Part shown: one piece after another, positions 7,801 through 9,257 of the stretch
How positions within the stretch are numbered: the first letter of the stretch is position 1
How the letters are laid out: each line of letters starts with the position of its first letter
Assembly: GCA_003164825.1 (NCBI GenBank)
Contig: PLUH01000352.1
Span: 13,188 to 22,444, forward strand
DNA from: Hyphomicrobiales bacterium
GTDB taxonomy: Bacteria; Pseudomonadota; Alphaproteobacteria; Rhizobiales; Beijerinckiaceae
Length of the DNA stretch: 9,257 bases
Reading direction: 5' to 3'
The notes under the pieces: model-generated
What the model was told of the DNA's origin: nothing
The model's input: the letters and a program-made list of their open reading frames with translations, nothing else
Database searches by the model: none
Made by a program: the position numbers and the translations under genes

Positions 7801-8170
7801 CATCGGCGAATTCGCCGCGCTGTGGGAAGCGCTGTTGGTCGCCAACCCGATCGCCGTGACCGATCAGCTCGCCCACGCCTCCCTGAGGCAGCGCAACGCT
7901 TATTTCAGCAGCAGCGACGCGGCGTTCCTGGACCGCTATCAGGCGAGCGCCGAATGGGCGCGAGTCAGTGCTGATAGTATCGCCGTCGACGGCGGATGGC
8001 GGATTTATTCGAGCGGCCCGGGCCTTTACGCCAACATGCTCATTCGCCACGCCTTCGGGCTGCGACGCCAATTCGGCAAGCGAATCGTGACGCCAGGTCT
8101 CAGAAAGTCGCGCAGAGACCTCACCCTCGCATGGCCCGGCAGGCCCGGCGGCGGCTCGCGGCGGCGATGA
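4880..8170 (+). CDS. GH94-type glycoside phosphorylase, large (beta-1,2-oligoglucan phosphorylase-sized)
   Basis: This 1096-residue protein belongs to the GH94 group (with GH36-like barrel), enzymes that split a beta-glucoside with phosphate to give a sugar 1-phosphate. Residues 1-310 and about 320-600 look like beta-sandwich domains, residues about 605-990 are an (alpha/alpha)6 barrel, and 1030-1080 is the closing C-terminal part. Motifs are GGAWGTRDVCQG at 659-670, GDWND at 792-796 with Asp796 the likely general acid, AESAAFFGREIGLMYTHSH at 947-965, and YSSGPG at 1043-1048 in the phosphate-loop region. Classical cellobiose phosphorylases have about 800 residues; beta-1,2-oligoglucan phosphorylases have about 1,100, so the size and extra N-terminal sandwich fit the latter. 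The GT84 and membrane parts of cyclic beta-1,2-glucan synthase are absent. No signal peptide or membrane segment is visible, so it is probably cytoplasmic. The tail is Arg-rich (GGGSRRR). Substrate specificity is inferred, not shown. Confidence 0.88.
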   Translation: MSNSSTEILTTPRRDDLGLVQITNSAGISVSLLPSGAIFAIEHADPKRRIMINQVLSSPIASGLGRLFLRAGGPEPAILSVIGPEAGLRAGASNDRFVWEGEGSGVSHRVTLWLHPRSRAWLWRLEVVNRRDSDLSCDAVLIQDLGLGDQGFVMNNEAYVSQYLDHHAAQHPHLNHVLMSRQNLSQGGTFPWAAHGCLEGAAGFATDFRDLMGPGYRDANQFSCGFGTALPSKRLQFETGCAALQSKAATLAPGAATSWTFFGVFVPDHPAASSDADLSLIEIVERAGEDWAAREVALSLPPRSLLHDAPPAVAEALDEKAIRARYRRRTHVERVDGQLQSFFTPGRTHSRHVVLREKERVVARRHGALVRSGEEMLPDDAILCTTAWMHGVFGAQLTIGSTSFHKLFSVSRDPYNITRASGLRMLMEAKEGWRLLTVPSVFEMGLSDCRWVYRLGERTITVSATASGDEPAMQWRVAVEGEPCRFLVFGHLVLGEQEFAHQGRVEIETRRKRFTFRPDANHIWGQKYPLAVYHLVTSTPGRIEATGGDELLYVDGHRRSGAYVAIRTRPTKEFAFAVVGSMTDAKQASALATKYVRPVDEAQMLKPADRFWRNLTRGIRVQSAKNSADALAVDTILPWLAHDGMIHLTAPHGLEQYTGGAWGTRDVCQGSIELLLTLEHDRPVKEILRILFAQQYEGTGDWPQWFMLEPYSDVQSKESHGDIIVWPLKALCDYIEATGDFAFLDKTIAWRREDNFEKTARADPVTSHVDKLIETVRARFIPGTNLIRYGNGDWNDSLQPVDPTKHDWMTSAWTVVLLYEQLRRYAEILRHAKRAPRRAKELDALAAAIRKDFNAFLIRDGVVAGYGVFRPEGGEPELLLHPSDRQTGLAFSLLPMTQSLIGGMFTQAQARRHLSLIRKHLLFSDGARLMDRPIAYHGGPETFFRRAESAAFFGREIGLMYTHSHLRYGEAMSDIGEFAALWEALLVANPIAVTDQLAHASLRQRNAYFSSSDAAFLDRYQASAEWARVSADSIAVDGGWRIYSSGPGLYANMLIRHAFGLRRQFGKRIVTPGLRKSRRDLTLAWPGRPGGGSRRR

Positions 8171-8204
8171 TGAAGGCGACACGGCGCTCGCGGCGCGATC
8201 GAAC

Positions 8205-8214
8205 GGAGCGCTCC
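8205..8214 (+). promoter_or_regulatory. ribosome binding site inside a 10-base palindrome
   Basis: GGAGCGCTCC is a perfect palindrome directly before the ATG at 8215. Its GGAG (8205-8208) is spaced six bases from that ATG and is the reason for preferring this start over the in-frame ATGs at 8167 and 8170, which have no clear Shine-Dalgarno. The symmetry may be chance in GC-rich DNA; with no loop it would not make a good hairpin. Confidence 0.45.
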
Positions 8215-9257
8215 ATGACGGCGCCAAGCAAGGACCGATGGAAGGCGACCGCCAGCAGCGGCGATCCGCGTCTCGCCATCGACGATCGCTACGCCACGAC
8301 TTGGAAGTCGAAGCCGGCAAAAAAGCCGTGGCTCAAAATCGACCTTGGCAAGGCCGCGACTCTCGCCGGACTCGAGGTCTACTGGGGCCCCGATGCGCCG
8401 GTCATCTACGGGTTCAAGTCTTCGCTCGACGGCAAGCGATGGAGCCATCTTTGTCGGACGAGTCACGGCGAGGGCGGACAGGACGTCTTCGCTTTCCCTC
8501 CGGTCAAGGCGCGATTCGTGCGCTGGACCTGCGACGACCCGCAGGCCGAGCGAGGAAAGGAGATCGTCGAGGTCAACCTTTACGGTCCCGGCGACGCGGC
8601 ATCGGTGATGGAAGAGGGGCGGGTTGCGGCGCTCGGCTATGCCCCGGTGAAGCTTCCCAAAGGCGAGAGCATCACGGTCGACTTCGGTTATGTGCGCTCT
8701 CCGCTCGGGGCGTTCATCGAATGGGGCGCCGCTTACGGAACCGACTTCTCGGTTTACCTCTCCGATGACGGCCAGAGCTTTCGCGAAGTTGGCCGCATCC
8801 TGACCGGCAATGGCGGCAGCGACAGCTTCTGGTGGCGCTCGACCACGAGCCGCTATTTTCGCTTGACCGTCCACGAAACGAGCGCGCCGGAGGGCGCGAC
8901 TGTCAACGAGCTCAAGCTGCGCATCCTGAACAAGGACCGCATGCCGATCGGTCAGCTCGAACGCGCGGCAGCGGCCGGGCGTGGCGACCTTTATCCGCAA
9001 TCGCTGCTCGGCCGCCAAGTCTACTGGACCGCGCTTGGTGAATATGATCACGCCGGCGAGGCGCTTTTCGACGAATACGGCAATCTCGAGCCGCAGCGTG
9101 GCTCCCCCCAGATAACCCCGCTCATCCGCCTCGGCCACGCGCTCCACGGCGCGCCGGCGAGCGCCACGATCAGCCAATCCCTCGCCGGCGGCTCGCTGCC
9201 CATTCCGACCGTCGAGTGGGAGGCCGGCAAAGTAGAGATCCGGATCACGGCCCTTGC
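8215..9257 (+). CDS. protein with two discoidin (F5/8 type C)-like modules, 3' end outside window
   Basis: The frame is open to the window end (347 codons). Residues about 9-125 form an F5/8 type C (discoidin, CBM32-like) module: DPRLAIDDRYATTW at 17-30, WLKIDLG at 39-45, FVRW at 101-104 and a closing EVNLYG at 119-124. Residues about 139-238 look like a second, more diverged module, with YLSDDGQSFREVG at 181-193, RYFRLTV at 213-219 and VNELKLRI at 230-237. Residues 239-347 are a beta-rich region I cannot assign (FDEYGNLEP at 285-293, SLPIPTVEW near 328-336), perhaps the start of a catalytic domain. Discoidin modules usually bind glycans on surfaces or secreted enzymes, but no signal peptide is visible with either start. 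ATG 8167 would overlap the GH94 stop by 4 bases and add an Arg-rich 16-residue leader; ATG 8215 has the better ribosome site. Position suggests glycan handling together with the phosphorylase. Confidence 0.85.
   Translation, partial: MTAPSKDRWKATASSGDPRLAIDDRYATTWKSKPAKKPWLKIDLGKAATLAGLEVYWGPDAPVIYGFKSSLDGKRWSHLCRTSHGEGGQDVFAFPPVKARFVRWTCDDPQAERGKEIVEVNLYGPGDAASVMEEGRVAALGYAPVKLPKGESITVDFGYVRSPLGAFIEWGAAYGTDFSVYLSDDGQSFREVGRILTGNGGSDSFWWRSTTSRYFRLTVHETSAPEGATVNELKLRILNKDRMPIGQLERAAAAGRGDLYPQSLLGRQVYWTALGEYDHAGEALFDEYGNLEPQRGSPQITPLIRLGHALHGAPASATISQSLAGGSLPIPTVEWEAGKVEIRITAL

Noticed and set aside
4880..8170. Cyclic beta-1,2-glucan synthase (NdvB/Cgs)
   Set aside because: Only the phosphorylase-like part is present; the glycosyltransferase and membrane segments of the roughly 2,800-residue synthase are absent.
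6182..8320. Very long open frame (712 codons) on the - strand, opposite the GH94 gene
   Set aside because: It is antisense to a clear enzyme with conserved motifs, and its translation shows no recognisable domain. Long antisense frames are common in GC-rich DNA with strong third-position GC bias.
8238..8768. 176-codon open frame on the + strand
   Set aside because: It is out of frame with the discoidin protein, Arg-rich and motif-free; the real frame stays open to the window end.
8026..9177. 383-codon open frame on the - strand
   Set aside because: It is opposite the GH94 C-terminus and the two discoidin-like modules; the + strand frame has the conserved patterns.

Overview
The window is GC-rich and fully packed with genes, all on the + strand. 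Dense packing, stop/start overlaps and the protein families suggest a high-GC alphaproteobacterium, plausibly Hyphomicrobiales. This is inferred from style and gene content; no rRNA, tRNA or species marker is present. I see no mobile element, CRISPR array, RNA gene or convincing terminator, and no gene-free stretch longer than about 50 bases.

Left part (1-4856): four genes joined by 4-bp stop/start overlaps. The first is the 3' part of an alpha/beta hydrolase resembling kynurenine formamidase. It is followed by the three subunits of a xanthine dehydrogenase/CO dehydrogenase-type molybdenum hydroxylase, in the order large (Mo cofactor), medium (FAD), small (2Fe-2S). The small subunit carries a second domain of the CoxG/SRPBCC type, so electron-transfer subunit and CoxG module are one polypeptide. 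The active-site loop of the large subunit is neither the form I CO dehydrogenase type nor the standard form II type, so the substrate is unknown. The hydrolase may act on the hydroxylated product or prepare the substrate.

Right part (4880-9257): 23 bases later, behind a strong Shine-Dalgarno, lies a 1096-residue GH94-type glycoside phosphorylase. Its size resembles the beta-1,2-oligoglucan phosphorylases more than cellobiose phosphorylase. Next comes a protein that opens with two discoidin (F5/8 type C)-like modules and runs off the window end. Neither has a visible signal peptide, so both look cytoplasmic. This is unusual for discoidin modules, which mostly bind glycans outside the cell.

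How the parts fit: the left genes form a tightly coupled redox operon for an unknown small molecule. The right genes look like an intracellular glycan phosphorolysis/binding pair. The short gap allows a single transcript, but nothing in the sequence shows a metabolic link between the two halves.
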